From the NCBI GenBank assembly GCA_016787785.1, contig JAEUTO010000006.1, forward strand, positions 558,001-622,000: a stretch of DNA of 64,000 nucleotides, read 5' to 3'. Source of the stretch: Bacteroidia bacterium. Its GTDB lineage: Bacteria; Bacteroidota; Bacteroidia; B-17B0; Aurantibacillaceae. Position numbers and translations under genes: made by a program. Positions 26,478-35,670 of this stretch are shown in pieces. Below the pieces are notes generated by a model. That model saw only the letters and a program-made list of their open reading frames with translations. It ran no database searches and had not been told where the DNA came from. Numbering within the stretch: the first letter of the stretch is position 1; every line of letters starts with the position of its first letter.

Positions 26478-27665
26478 TTAGTCTAAAATTTCAGTTACCT
26501 GACCAGCACCAACAGTACGTCCACCTTCACGTATAGCGAAACGTAAACCTTTGTCCATTGCAATTGGGTTAATCAAGTTAACAGTAATAGTAACGTTATC
26601 TCCTGGTAAAACCATTTCACGTCCTGCTTCTAACTCGATCTCTCCAGTTACGTCAGTTGTACGGAAATAGAATTGCGGGCGATATTTGTTTTGGAATGGC
26701 GTGTGACGTCCACCTTCTTCTTTTTTCAAGATATAAACCTCAGCTTTAAATTTAGCGTGTGGTTTTACAGTTCCTGGTTTAATGATAACCATCCCACGAC
26801 GGATATCTTTTTTCTCAACACCACGTAATAATAAACCTACGTTATCTCCAGCCTCACCGTAATCTAAGATCTTACGGAACATCTCAACACCTGTTACAGT
26901 AGAAGTTAATTTATCAGCACCCATACCAATAATTTCAACGTTATCAGCAGAGTTAATTACACCTGTTTCGATACGACCTGTTGCAACAGTACCACGACCA
27001 GTGATCGTGAACACGTCTTCAACCGGCATCAAGAACGGCTTATCTTTTTCACGTGGAGGAATTGGAATGTAAGTATCTACTGCATCCATTAATTCCATAA
27101 TTTTATCAACCCATTTTGGATCGTTATTTAATCCACCTAAAGCAGATCCACGGATAATTGGTGTATTATCACCATCAAATTTATAGAAAGTCAATAACTC
27201 ACGGATCTCCATTTCAACTAAGTCTAATAACTCAGCATCTTCTACCATGTCAACCTTGTTCATGAAAACAACTAGTCTAGGTACACCTACCTGACGAGCT
27301 AAAAGGATATGCTCACGAGTTTGAGGCATTGGACCATCTGTAGACGCAACCACTAAAATTGCACCATCCATTTGAGCAGCACCAGTAACCATGTTCTTTA
27401 CATAATCGGCGTGACCTGGACAATCAACGTGTGCGTAGTGACGGTTAGCTGTCGCATACTCAACGTGTGATGTGTTAATTGTAATACCACGTTCTTTTTC
27501 TTCAGGAGCATTATCAATTGAAGAGAAATCACGGATTTCGCATAAGCCTTTAGAAGCTAATACTGTAGTAATTGCAGCAGTCAAAGTAGTTTTACCGTGA
27601 TCTACGTGACCAATTGTTCCAATGTTTACGTGTGGTTTGGAACGGTCGAATTTTTCTTTTGCCAT
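26478..27665 (-). CDS. tuf: Elongation factor Tu
   Basis: The 395-residue product has the GTP-binding motifs GHVDHGKT (residues 17-24), DCPGHADY and NKVD, then the beta-barrel domains 2 and 3 ending [19 protein letters not shown]-Tu delivers aminoacyl-tRNA to the ribosome. The gene lies between tRNA-Thr(GGT) and tRNA-Trp and is probably expressed from the tRNA-cluster promoter at 28379-28409 or from a nearer one. Length and motifs are normal, including the histidine of DCPGHADY. Confidence 0.98.
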   Translation of the reverse strand: MAKEKFDRSKPHVNIGTIGHVDHGKTTLTAAITTVLASKGLCEIRDFSSIDNAPEEKERGITINTSHVEYATANRHYAHVDCPGHADYVKNMVTGAAQMDGAILVVASTDGPMPQTREHILLARQVGVPRLVVFMNKVDMVEDAELLDLVEMEIRELLTFYKFDGDNTPIIRGSALGGLNNDPKWVDKIMELMDAVDTYIPIPPREKDKPFLMPVEDVFTITGRGTVATGRIETGVINSADNVEIIGMGADKLTSTVTGVEMFRKILDYGEAGDNVGLLLRGVEKKDIRRGMVIIKPGTVKPHAKFKAEVYILKKEEGGRHTPFQNKYRPQFYFRTTDVTGEIELEAGREMVLPGDNVTITVNLINPIAMDKGLRFAIREGGRTVGAGQVTEILD

Positions 27666-27726
27666 AGTTGTTATTTTTTACTTTTTGTTTGTTATATATT
27701 TATTTTTAAAATCTTAATCTCTTTTG

Positions 27727-27798
27727 AGCTGTTGAGCAGGATTGAACTGCCGACCTCCTCCTTACCAAGGAGGTGCTCTACCACTGAGCTACAACAGC
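27727..27798 (-). tRNA. tRNA-Thr (GGT anticodon)
   Basis: The acceptor stem is GCTGTTG / CAACAGC. The anticodon loop TTGGTAA reads GGT, and the T-arm contains GTTCAATCC. It lies 61 bases upstream of tuf on the same strand, and no CCA is encoded. Confidence 0.95.
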
Positions 27799-27872
27799 TT
27801 ATCGTTTGCTTTTTAAGTTAAAAAGCCGCTTGTAATTCACTTTTTTAAAAGAACAGTCTGCCTCACATGCCA

Positions 27873-27895
27873 AAAGTCCCGCATTTTGGGACTTT
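27873..27895 (-). terminator. Hairpin between tRNA-Gly and tRNA-Thr(GGT)
   Basis: AAAGTCCC and GGGACTTT form an 8-bp stem with a 7-base loop, followed on the minus strand by TTTTGG. It lies in the 217-base spacer inside the tRNA cluster and may end the Thr-Tyr-Gly transcript, in which case tRNA-Thr(GGT)-tuf would need its own promoter. Confidence 0.5.
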
Positions 27896-28015
27896 CAAAA
27901 AAATAAAAAACCGTTAAGCCAAGTTTTTTATCCTTTTGTCGCCTCTCGTCTTTAGGCGTATCATCAACTTCTCATTCTCATTATCCTTTAAAGATCCACC
28001 GGACCTTCAATCTGG

Positions 28016-28088
28016 AGCGAAAGACGGGTCTCGAACCCGCAACCTCCAGCTTGGAAGGCTGGAGCTCTACCAATTGAGCTACTTTCGC
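28016..28088 (-). tRNA. tRNA-Gly (TCC anticodon)
   Basis: The acceptor stem is GCGAAAG / CTTTCGC. The loop CTTCCAA gives anticodon TCC, and the T-arm GCGGGTTCGAGACCCGT is intact. The 3' CCA is not encoded. Confidence 0.95.
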
Positions 28089-28172
28089 AGTATTATCTCA
28101 GATTTAAGACCTTTTGATTTAAGAATTACTCCTAAAATCTTAGATCTTCAACCTAAAATCAGTATTAGCCTG

Positions 28173-28253
28173 TGGGGACAGGAGGATTCGAACCTCCGAA
28201 GTCGAAACAACAGATTTACAGTCTGTCCCATTTGGCCACTCTGGTATATCCCC
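28173..28253 (-). tRNA. tRNA-Tyr (GTA anticodon)
   Basis: The acceptor stem is GGGGATA / TGTCCCC with one G-T pair. The anticodon stem-loop CAGACTGTAAATCTG gives GTA. The long variable arm makes it 81 bases, as expected for class II tRNA-Tyr. Confidence 0.95.
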
Positions 28254-28265
28254 TCACAAAAAAAG

Positions 28266-28338
28266 AGCCGAAGAAGGGACTCGAACCCCCGACCTACTGA
28301 TTACAAATCAGTGGCTCTACCAGCTGAGCTACTTCGGC
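28266..28338 (-). tRNA. tRNA-Thr (TGT anticodon)
   Basis: The acceptor stem is GCCGAAG / CTTCGGC. The loop TTTGTAA gives anticodon TGT, and the T-arm GGGGGTTCGAGTCCC is intact. It is the first tRNA after the cluster promoter. Confidence 0.95.
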
Positions 28339-28378
28339 TTTTTTGTATTTTTAAAGAACTGCCCTTAAAAAGGGATGG

Positions 28379-28409
28379 CAAAGGTAATAATACTTTTTAA
28401 TCGAACAAA
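28379..28409 (-). promoter_or_regulatory. Promoter of the tRNA-Thr/Tyr/Gly cluster
   Basis: On the minus strand, TTTG (28406-28409) and TACCTTTG (28379-28386) are separated by exactly 19 bp, an ideal Bacteroidota promoter. The transcription start falls about 30-35 bases before tRNA-Thr(TGT). Confidence 0.75.
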
Positions 28410-28489
28410 ATAATTGTGGATTTATTTTCACTTTTTTGCGATTTTTTTTTCTCCCAAAAAAACATAAACTTTTTATAACGGAATAAATC

Positions 28490-29827
28490 CTAATTTAAAA
28501 TTCGTAATTCGTTGGGAAAGTAGTTGTTTAGCCTGTTTGGCAACACTTTAGCCCAACCCAGGCCCTGATTTTTGTAGGTCACCAACACTAATCCTTTTTT
28601 TGAACTTTCGCAGGTAAAATTTTCTTTCTTCAAAAACTTCACCGCTTGCTCTTCATTTAACTCCAGTCTGGGTAGATCTTTGTTAATTGTTATAACCAGG
28701 GCTAATTCGTGATGCGGAACCATATCTTTTCCTTTAATTTCGCCAACTACGGCGCCGGCCTTTTTAAAATAAAGCTGCTTTTCATAGGCAACTAAAAAGT
28801 TTAAAGCTGCTAAGTTCAACACATGAAAAAGAGCGTTCTTTTTAATTATCAAATTATCCGAAAGTTCTAAAAATGGCGCCAATATTGAAAGTTCTGCTTT
28901 TGAGACCTCTAAAGCGCTTTTCTTTTTTGGCATAAAGCGAGCATGTTCGCCGCTCTTTTTCTTTAACACCGCGCAGAAAAAACCTTCGCTTTTTGTCAAA
29001 TGTGGGTAAAACCTGTATCCGCGCTCGGTTTCAACAATTCCCCAATCTTTTTTTATGGGTAGTGTCAAATAATCAAGATCAAATTCGGCTATCATCCATT
29101 CAACAATTTGTTCGTTCTCTTCGGCAGAATAAGAGCAGGTGCTGTACACTAAAACGCCGCCTTCTTTTAGCGACGGTATAAGATCGGCCAAGATCTTCTT
29201 TTGACGTGTACAACAAGTAGTTACGTTATCTTCGCTCCACTGATCGATCGCATCGGGTTGTTTTCTAAAAAGTCCGCTACCGCTGCATGGCGCGTCAATA
29301 ACGATAGCATCAAAAAAGGAAGTTAGTTCAGTAAATTTTTGTGTATCGTTATTTGTAACAACGGTATTGCAGGTGCCCCATTTGCTGAGGTTTTGGGCTA
29401 ACACATCGGCCCGCGAACGTATAAATTCGTTAGCTACCAACAAACTTTCTTCGTTAATTAAAGAATTTATCAAAGTGCTTTTACCACCCGGTGCCGCGCA
29501 AGCGTCCAGTATTTTCAAAGGTTTGGTAAGATCAATGGTTTGTTTTAAAGCAAACTCAATAAACATGCTTCCGGGTTCCTGCACATAATAACAACCCGCC
29601 TGAAACAAGGGATCGTGGGTAAAAGAAGGGCGTTTGTTCAAATAAAAACCCCCGTCGCTCCAAGGAACAATTTCATTCAACTCAAAATTAAGATCTGTTT
29701 TTTTGAAAGGATTTAAGCGAATGGATGTAATTTTATTTTCTTCCTTATGCGCCTCCACAAAGGCTTCGGCGTTAAAATGCTCAAATTGCGAGAGGCTGTT
29801 TAAAAGTTGTTGCGGCAGCTTTGGCAT
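28490..29827 (-). CDS. RsmB/RsmF-type rRNA cytosine-C5 methyltransferase
   Basis: The 445-residue product carries the NOL1/NOP2/Sun methyltransferase motifs: the SAM-binding LDACAAPGGKSTLI, DAPCSGSGLFRKQPDAI with the conserved cysteine that releases the base, and STCSYSAEENEQIVEW with the catalytic cysteine. The C-terminal 130 residues resemble the RNA-binding extension of RsmF/YebU-like enzymes. It should methylate a cytosine of 16S rRNA with SAM; the exact position cannot be read from the sequence. It is divergent from recX with only about 22 bases between the starts, so the promoters must overlap the coding ends. Confidence 0.9.
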   Translation of the reverse strand: MPKLPQQLLNSLSQFEHFNAEAFVEAHKEENKITSIRLNPFKKTDLNFELNEIVPWSDGGFYLNKRPSFTHDPLFQAGCYYVQEPGSMFIEFALKQTIDLTKPLKILDACAAPGGKSTLINSLINEESLLVANEFIRSRADVLAQNLSKWGTCNTVVTNNDTQKFTELTSFFDAIVIDAPCSGSGLFRKQPDAIDQWSEDNVTTCCTRQKKILADLIPSLKEGGVLVYSTCSYSAEENEQIVEWMIAEFDLDYLTLPIKKDWGIVETERGYRFYPHLTKSEGFFCAVLKKKSGEHARFMPKKKSALEVSKAELSILAPFLELSDNLIIKKNALFHVLNLAALNFLVAYEKQLYFKKAGAVVGEIKGKDMVPHHELALVITINKDLPRLELNEEQAVKFLKKENFTCESSKKGLVLVTYKNQGLGWAKVLPNRLNNYFPNELRILN

Positions 29828-29849
29828 ATTTAAATTTTAAACAGTTTCT

Positions 29850-30347
29850 TTGTTTGTGGATTTTTCGGAGCACAAAGTAAAGAAATTATTGCTAACGCCG
29901 GAAATGGCAAAGCTTAAAATAGAACAATGGTGCGCTTACCAGGAACGCTCGCAAAATGAGACCCGCAGGAAGTTATACGAATACGGTTTGCACGAACAAG
30001 ATGTTGAACAGATCATTTCGGGATTAATAAGCGAGAATTTCTTGAACGAAGAACGTTTTGCATTAGCTTTGGCAGGCGGAAAATTCAGGATAAAACATTG
30101 GGGGAAAATTAAAATTAAAATTGAACTAAGAAAACACAAGATCTCTGATTACTCGATAACTAAAGCTTTGAACACGATAAACGATGATGACTATTTGAAA
30201 ACCATTACATTAGTACTCGAAAAAAAACTACGGCAAACCAAATCAAAGGATAAACAAAAACTATTTTACGGAACTTTAAATTATGCCGTTTCCCGCGGTT
30301 TTGAAAGGGACCTGGTAACTGAACAATTAAATAAATTATTAAAATGA
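29850..30347 (+). CDS. recX: Regulatory protein RecX
   Basis: The product of about 165 residues has the RecX pattern: LTPEMAKLKIEQWCAYQERS, then NETRRKLYEYGL, and helical repeats with SENFLNEERFALALAGGKFR followed by WGKIKIKIELRKH. RecX binds and inhibits RecA filaments. The start is uncertain: TTG at 29850 or GTG at 29856 keeps the conserved KKLLLTPE segment, while the ATG at 29904 would cut into it. The stop overlaps the start of the SDR gene (ATGA), indicating translational coupling, an unusual partner for recX. recA is not in the window. Confidence 0.88.
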   Translation: MFVDFSEHKVKKLLLTPEMAKLKIEQWCAYQERSQNETRRKLYEYGLHEQDVEQIISGLISENFLNEERFALALAGGKFRIKHWGKIKIKIELRKHKISDYSITKALNTINDDDYLKTITLVLEKKLRQTKSKDKQKLFYGTLNYAVSRGFERDLVTEQLNKLLK

Positions 30348-31132
30348 ATTTAGATCTTAAAAACAAACGCGCCATTGTTTGCGGAAGCACGCAAGGTATT
30401 GGTAAGGCTGTAGCCCTCGAACTAGCTGCCATGGGAGCCAACGTAACTTTAATTGCAAGGAACGAGCAGGCTTTAAAAGATGCAAAAGCCGAACTGAGCA
30501 ACAACGGTTCGCAGCTGCACTCATATATATGTGCGGATTTTAGCGAGCCTCAAAAATTAAAAGAGTTAGTAGAGCAGTTCATTCAGCGCAGCGGGCCGGT
30601 TAATATTTTGGTAAATAACACGGGCGGTCCTCCGGCCGGACCAATAGTAAATGCCAAGCCCGATGAGTTTCTTTCTGCCTTCAATAATCATTTGATCTGT
30701 AATCACCTATTAACACAGGCCTGTATGGAAGGAATGAAACAAAGTGGTTACGGCAGAATAATAAACGTTATCTCCACATCGGTTAAGCAAGCCTTGCCAA
30801 ATCTGGGTGTAAGCAATACTATAAGGGCCGCAGTTGGCAATTGGGCAAAAACAATGGCTAACGAATTAGGTAAATTTAGTATCACTGTAAATAATGTATT
30901 ACCCGGCGCTACCGCCACGCAACGTTTATCAAACATCATCGAAAATAAAGCATTAAAAACAAATACAAATAATGATGCTGTAAAAAAAGAAATGCTGCAC
31001 GAAATTCCGTTAGGTAGGTTTGCCGAAGCGTCAGAAGTTGCAGCCGCTGTAGCCTTTCTTGCTTCGCCGGCAGCCGCTTATATCAATGGAATTAACCTTC
31101 CTGTTGATGGCGGAAGAACTTCTTCTTTGTAG
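30344..31132 (+). CDS. Short-chain dehydrogenase/reductase lacking the YxxxK catalytic pair
   Basis: The 262-residue product has the cofactor motif CGSTQGIGKAVA (residues 13-24), ARN after the second strand (suggesting NADP), NNTGG (91-95) and the conserved serine in ISTS (S144). At the position of the catalytic YxxxK the sequence reads SNTIR (157-161), so tyrosine and lysine are replaced by serine and arginine. The C-terminal NGINLPVDGGRTSSL is normal. It is therefore an atypical FabG-like SDR; activity may be altered, and the substrate is unknown. It is translationally coupled to recX by a 4-base overlap. Confidence 0.88.
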   Translation: MNLDLKNKRAIVCGSTQGIGKAVALELAAMGANVTLIARNEQALKDAKAELSNNGSQLHSYICADFSEPQKLKELVEQFIQRSGPVNILVNNTGGPPAGPIVNAKPDEFLSAFNNHLICNHLLTQACMEGMKQSGYGRIINVISTSVKQALPNLGVSNTIRAAVGNWAKTMANELGKFSITVNNVLPGATATQRLSNIIENKALKTNTNNDAVKKEMLHEIPLGRFAEASEVAAAVAFLASPAAAYINGINLPVDGGRTSSL

Positions 31133-31231
31133 AAATTAACAATCGTGTGTTTATTACAGTTAACGCGCTGGTGTTACTAAAACGTTAGGTGTGAGGCAAA
31201 ACCCGCCGCTTACTTAAGGTATTTTAGTGCC

Positions 31232-32683
31232 ATGATAAAATTCTTATTTATTCTGGTTAACGCATTTGCCGTATTTATTTATAGTTTATTCGGCGGCGAT
31301 AATGGAATTACCGTAGCTGGTAATATTCCTAAAACGATAACAGCAGGTCAGGAAGTGCCTATAGAGCTTAAGATCACAAAGGGCAGTATGAGCGGCTTCG
31401 CTAAACTTCAGTTAGAATTACCTGAAGGATTAAGTTTAAAAGAGCTTGATAACAAAGGCGCAAACTACAGCTATATGGATGGTATAGCAAAATGGGTTTG
31501 GGCATCTCTACCAAGCGAGTCTGAAATTGTTATTAAAGCAACATTGGTTGCAGGTGCTTCTGCATCGGGTGCAAAAACAATTGGTGCAAAATATTCTTTC
31601 GTAGAAAATAATGCGAAACAAGTTGTAGAAATGGTGCCTATTGAAATTACAGTAGAAGCAGGATCAGGTGCAACAACTACCGCCGCTGTAACGCCAACTC
31701 AAACCGCAGCTAATACAAATACAACATCAACAACTGCGGTAGAAACAAATACACAAACATCGTCAAACAAAGAACCTGCAGGTAATGTTACTGTTGTTAG
31801 AACAATAACCAAAGGTGCAAGCGAAGCTGAATACATTATTAACTTAAAAGTAAAAAAAGGTGCAACCAGAGGTTTTGCAAGATATAGCGACGAACTGCCA
31901 ACAGGCGTTGTTGCAAAAGCAATTAGCACTGATGGTTCTTCTTTTTCTGTTGCAGATGGCAAAGTAAAATTTGTTTGGGTATCTGTATTATTAAAAGATG
32001 AACTGGAATTGTCTTATTCATTAACAAGCACTGTTACAGTATCTATGATGCTAAAAGGTGAGTATTCTTATTTAGAAGATAACCAAAGTAAAAAATACAT
32101 TTTAACACCAGAGCCATTGGCTCTTACTGTTAACGCCGCGGTTGCAACAAATACTGAAACAGCAGTTACGCCAACTGTTGCGGTTGTTACGCCAACGGAA
32201 ACTGCGGTTACTCCTACAGTTGCTGTAGTAACACCAACAGAAACAGCAGTTACGCCAACCGTAGCGGTTGTTACACCAACGGAAACTGCGGTTACTCCAA
32301 CAGTTGCAACACCTACAGAAACTTTAGCAGTTGTTACGCCAACAGAGACTCCAACAAATACGAATACAGTTGAGAATGTTGCTAAACAAGATGGTAACGT
32401 AAATTATATGGTACAAATTGGTGCCTTTACAAATGGTAATGTTAATGCTTCTGTGCTAAAACAAAAATTCAGAATATCAGAATCTGTAAAAAGTGAATTC
32501 AGCAACGGTTTCTCTAAATTTATGGTAGGCTCTCACAGTCAATATAAAGATGCGCGTGATCAAAGAGAAAGTATTAGAAACAACAATGGCGTAAGAGGTG
32601 CGTTTGTTGTTGCCTACAACCAAAGCAAGCGTATTACAGTTCAGGAAGCATTGATGATTAGTAATCAAAAATGGTATAAATAG
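31232..32683 (+). CDS. Repeat-rich envelope protein with C-terminal SPOR-like domain
   Basis: The 483-residue protein has an N-terminal hydrophobic segment (MIKFLFILVNAFAVFIYSLF). Two similar beta-rich domains follow, at about 24-140 and 185-300; both have a segment like KGSMSGFAKLQLELPEGLSL or KGATRGFARYSDELPTGVVA and are linked by a threonine-rich stretch. Next come the tandem repeats (residues about 309-375) and a SPOR-like domain (NYMVQIGAFTNGNVNASVLK to the end). SPOR domains bind peptidoglycan stripped of stem peptides. The duplicated domain resembles adhesin or archaellin-like beta-sandwiches, but I cannot name it. It is probably periplasmic or membrane-anchored and co-expressed with the beta-barrel gene downstream (36-base spacer). 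Confidence 0.8.
   Translation: MIKFLFILVNAFAVFIYSLFGGDNGITVAGNIPKTITAGQEVPIELKITKGSMSGFAKLQLELPEGLSLKELDNKGANYSYMDGIAKWVWASLPSESEIVIKATLVAGASASGAKTIGAKYSFVENNAKQVVEMVPIEITVEAGSGATTTAAVTPTQTAANTNTTSTTAVETNTQTSSNKEPAGNVTVVRTITKGASEAEYIINLKVKKGATRGFARYSDELPTGVVAKAISTDGSSFSVADGKVKFVWVSVLLKDELELSYSLTSTVTVSMMLKGEYSYLEDNQSKKYILTPEPLALTVNAAVATNTETAVTPTVAVVTPTETAVTPTVAVVTPTETAVTPTVAVVTPTETAVTPTVATPTETLAVVTPTETPTNTNTVENVAKQDGNVNYMVQIGAFTNGNVNASVLKQKFRISESVKSEFSNGFSKFMVGSHSQYKDARDQRESIRNNNGVRGAFVVAYNQSKRITVQEALMISNQKWYK
32155..32343 (+). repeat. Coding tandem repeat, 42-bp units
   Basis: Three full 42-bp units (32155, 32197, 32239) encode ETAVTPTVAVVTPT, followed by shortened units of 36 and 27 bp. Synonymous differences between units show that the expansion is not very recent. 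The repeat forms a Thr/Pro/Val spacer before the SPOR-like domain. Confidence 0.85.
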
Positions 32684-32719
32684 GATTATTTTTGCTATTT
32701 TTACAGTAATTAATTCTTT

Positions 32720-35113
32720 ATGAGGAAACTAATACTTCTAACTATATTTTTAGTTTCTGTAACTGTTCATGCTCAAACAGATACATCGGCTAATTATTTG
32801 GATAGATTATCTCCGGACGAATTATTACAACATTACATTAACGAAAAAGAACCCACATCTTTATACAAAGGTCCTTTCGAAAAAGCCGGCGACTCTTTAT
32901 ATAACGAATTAAATCCCTTAACCATTCCAACTGCCACCGTTTCCGGTGATCCTTTGTACAGAGCTGCAATGGAAAAAGAGAATGCAAGACTTGCAAATGA
33001 AGATACCACCAATAATGCTGAACAAAAATTAAAACCAAAAATTTCTCTAGGCATGGGCCGCCTTGGTTATCATGGCGATCTTTATCAACGCCATTTTCAA
33101 TCGCCGCTTACTGCGCGCATGGCCTACGATCTTAATATCTCGCAACGCTTAACCCGTTACCTGCAGGTAAATTTTAATATCATGTTTGGTAAATTAGGCG
33201 CCAACGAATACACGCTTAACCGTAACGAGAATTTTCAATCAGAGATACGCGCGGGCGGTGTTAATTTAATGTACGATTTTGGAAATTTTATTCCCGATCA
33301 ATATAAAGTGCGTCCTTTTTTAAGCTTTGGTGTTACAGGCTTTGAGTTTTTAAGCAAAACAGATCTTTTGGATAAGGATGGCAAGGCTTATAATTATTGG
33401 AGTGACGGAAGTATTAAAGATATGCCGGAAGGTTCTCCGGGCGCGCAAAATGCAAAAGAACTCGTGCGTGATTATTATTACGAAACAGATATTCGTGAAC
33501 GTAATTTAGATGGTTTTGGAAAATATGCTGAACGCGCTTTTTCATTTCCAATAGGTGTAGGTGCCATTATGAAAGTAACCGATAGGGTTGACTTTAAATT
33601 AAATTTTCAATATTATTTTACAACTACCGATTATTTAGATGGTGTATCTAACAAAAGCCTAGGCAACAGGGTAGGTACAAAACAAAAAGATAATTTCACC
33701 TACACATCCTTCGCATTACAATATGATCTTATTGCTAAACCACGTCAAAAACAAAAACTAGGCAGAGATACGCTTAACGATGCATTCTGGTTAGCATTTG
33801 ATAAAGAAGATCGTGATAAAGACGGTGTAATTGATATGATGGACGATTGCCAGGGAACTGAACCGGGTGTAGCTGTTGATGCAAAGGGTTGCCCATTGGA
33901 TGATGATAAAGACGGTATTCCAAACTTCAGGGATGATGAATTGGCCACGCCTTTGGGTGTGCCGGTTAACGAAAAAGGAGTTGGGCAAACGGATGATTAT
34001 TGGGCTGCATGGTATGCGCAATATCTGAATGATTCAACAGGCGTAGGTGCAACCGTAGAATATGTTGGAAATATATTTGCACTCAACAAGAAAAAAACAA
34101 AGTTAGGAGTTGATAAAGAAGCGTATACTGTAGAATTAATAAGGTACAATGGTTCTATACCATCTGACGAACTATCTTTTTTATTAAGTATTGGCGACAT
34201 TAACTCCACTACTTTAGATGATGGTACAACGGTTGTTTACACGTCGGGTAATTATGATAAAGTGAGTACGGCCGTGAAACGCAGAGATGAATTCAGGAAA
34301 GACGGAAACAAGAGCGCGGGCGTATCAAGAATAAAAGGAAAAAATATTACGCAGGTAACAGATACTGAATTAGCAGAATTAATTAAGAAAGAAGACGAAG
34401 AGTTTGCCAAGTTAACTGCTTTAAATACAGCAACCGCGAACAATACCGGCACCAACAGTGCAGTTAGTAATACAGCCGCCGTTAATACCAATACAGCAAC
34501 CGAAGCAGTAGAAGAAACATTTAATAAAACCGATGTTGTTTATCGTGTGCAGTTAGGAGCCTTTAAAAATAAGATCTCTACAAGTGTATTTAATACCAGC
34601 GCCGGTGTGTTAGAATTAAAAACAGGCGAGAGCATTTACAGATACGTAACAAAAGGCTATAAAACCATCGAGGAGGCTGCATCTGTGCGCGCGGACTTGG
34701 TTGTTCAGGGTTATAGCGACGCCTTTGTAACGGCTTATAAAGAAGGAAAACGTGTAGCTTTAAATACAACCAAAGCTACGGTTGAAAAATCGTATAAAGA
34801 AGACTTGAACGAAGAGAAGATATTTAGCTCGGTAGATAAAAAATTGGTGACCTTTAAAATACAATTAGGTTCATTAAAGAAAGCAGCGCTTGAAAAAATG
34901 ATCGATGAGAAATACAAAGATCTTAAAGATGTAGAAAAACAAAATACAGTTTCAGGCAGCATCCGTTACTCATCTGGCTCATTTAACGGTTACGATGCCG
35001 CTGAAAAATACCGCAAAGAGCTTGAGACCAAAGGCTTTTACGATGCCTTTATCATTGCCACTTTTAAGAACGAGATCATCTCTATACAAGAGGCGATGGA
35101 GTTGTTGAAGTAA
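32720..35113 (+). CDS. Outer-membrane beta-barrel protein with TSP3 and SPOR-like domains
   Basis: The 797-residue protein has a signal peptide (MRKLILLTIFLVSVTVHAQ) and an N-terminal linker. A beta-barrel region at about 105-345 has alternating aromatic strands (YLQVNFNIMFGKLGANEY). Next is a calcium-binding thrombospondin type-3-like segment (DRDKDGVIDMMDDCQGTEPG; DDDKDGIPNFRDDE). The C-terminal half contains an unknown domain (about 430-520) and two SPOR-like domains (VVYRVQLGAFKNKISTSVFN and VTFKIQLGSLKKAALEKMID). It should sit in the outer membrane and bind peptidoglycan through its SPOR ends, like OmpA-type anchors. It follows the SPOR repeat protein and probably shares a transcript. 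Confidence 0.85.
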   Translation: MRKLILLTIFLVSVTVHAQTDTSANYLDRLSPDELLQHYINEKEPTSLYKGPFEKAGDSLYNELNPLTIPTATVSGDPLYRAAMEKENARLANEDTTNNAEQKLKPKISLGMGRLGYHGDLYQRHFQSPLTARMAYDLNISQRLTRYLQVNFNIMFGKLGANEYTLNRNENFQSEIRAGGVNLMYDFGNFIPDQYKVRPFLSFGVTGFEFLSKTDLLDKDGKAYNYWSDGSIKDMPEGSPGAQNAKELVRDYYYETDIRERNLDGFGKYAERAFSFPIGVGAIMKVTDRVDFKLNFQYYFTTTDYLDGVSNKSLGNRVGTKQKDNFTYTSFALQYDLIAKPRQKQKLGRDTLNDAFWLAFDKEDRDKDGVIDMMDDCQGTEPGVAVDAKGCPLDDDKDGIPNFRDDELATPLGVPVNEKGVGQTDDYWAAWYAQYLNDSTGVGATVEYVGNIFALNKKKTKLGVDKEAYTVELIRYNGSIPSDELSFLLSIGDINSTTLDDGTTVVYTSGNYDKVSTAVKRRDEFRKDGNKSAGVSRIKGKNITQVTDTELAELIKKEDEEFAKLTALNTATANNTGTNSAVSNTAAVNTNTATEAVEETFNKTDVVYRVQLGAFKNKISTSVFNTSAGVLELKTGESIYRYVTKGYKTIEEAASVRADLVVQGYSDAFVTAYKEGKRVALNTTKATVEKSYKEDLNEEKIFSSVDKKLVTFKIQLGSLKKAALEKMIDEKYKDLKDVEKQNTVSGSIRYSSGSFNGYDAAEKYRKELETKGFYDAFIIATFKNEIISIQEAMELLK

Positions 35114-35136
35114 TTGGTTATTCCCTTGATAATTTA

Positions 35137-35651
35137 TTGAATATCAAAAATTACATATTTTTTGGCTGTTTGCTTGTTTTTTTTCTTCTTCTTGCAGAAA
35201 ATTTACCGAAGATAAATTTATCAGTTTTAAAACTGTTAAAGCAAGGCTTAGAGGCAATTGGAGAGTAATTCATATAAATTACAACGGAAACGATATAACT
35301 AATACATACAATGATTCACTTAACATATCAGATATTAACGCTGTTATTTTTGGTTTTTCCTTTGATAGGGACAATGGATATAAAAACCAAACGGTAAACG
35401 ATGTTACCATTAATGGCAAAGATTTAAACGGCAACGATACCAACCTCGGACGCACTTATTTTGAACTTTATCCAAAAGATAAGAAAAAAATAAATTCAAA
35501 TCTTAATGTTTATTTTCCCTTGAATTATAGCCCTACAGCTTTAACAAGACTATTGGAGTCAAGTTATTATTTCGAGATTAAAAAACTATATAGAAATGAA
35601 CTTCACATCATAAATCCAGAATATGATATTCTCTTACATAAAATTAAATAA
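35137..35651 (+). pseudogene. Lipoprotein (lipocalin-like) gene broken by homopolymer frameshifts
   Basis: A TTG start at 35137 gives MNIKNYIFFGCLLVFF, a good lipoprotein signal start. The continuing lipobox SSSCRKF and about 125 residues of protein-like sequence (KARLRGNWRVIHINYNGNDI; LGRTYFELYPKD) lie in another frame. The two frames meet at the run of eight T at 35177-35184. Near 35580 an A run breaks the frame again: in one frame a stop follows at about 35612, while the neighbouring frame continues (LYRNELHIINPEYDILLHKIK) to a TAA at 35649-35651. The protein would be a small lipocalin-like lipoprotein of about 170 residues. It may be a pseudogene, a phase-variable gene or two sequencing errors. 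The end coordinate is approximate. Confidence 0.6.
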
Positions 35652-35670
35652 GCAAGATCTTTGAGTAAAA

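Noticed and set aside
27936-28400. Open frame on the plus strand across the tRNA cluster
   Set aside because: It runs antisense through three tRNA genes and its product is only translated tRNA sequence.
32155-32343. Regular repeats considered as a CRISPR array
   Set aside because: The units are contiguous, in frame, without unique spacers, and code for a Thr/Pro linker.
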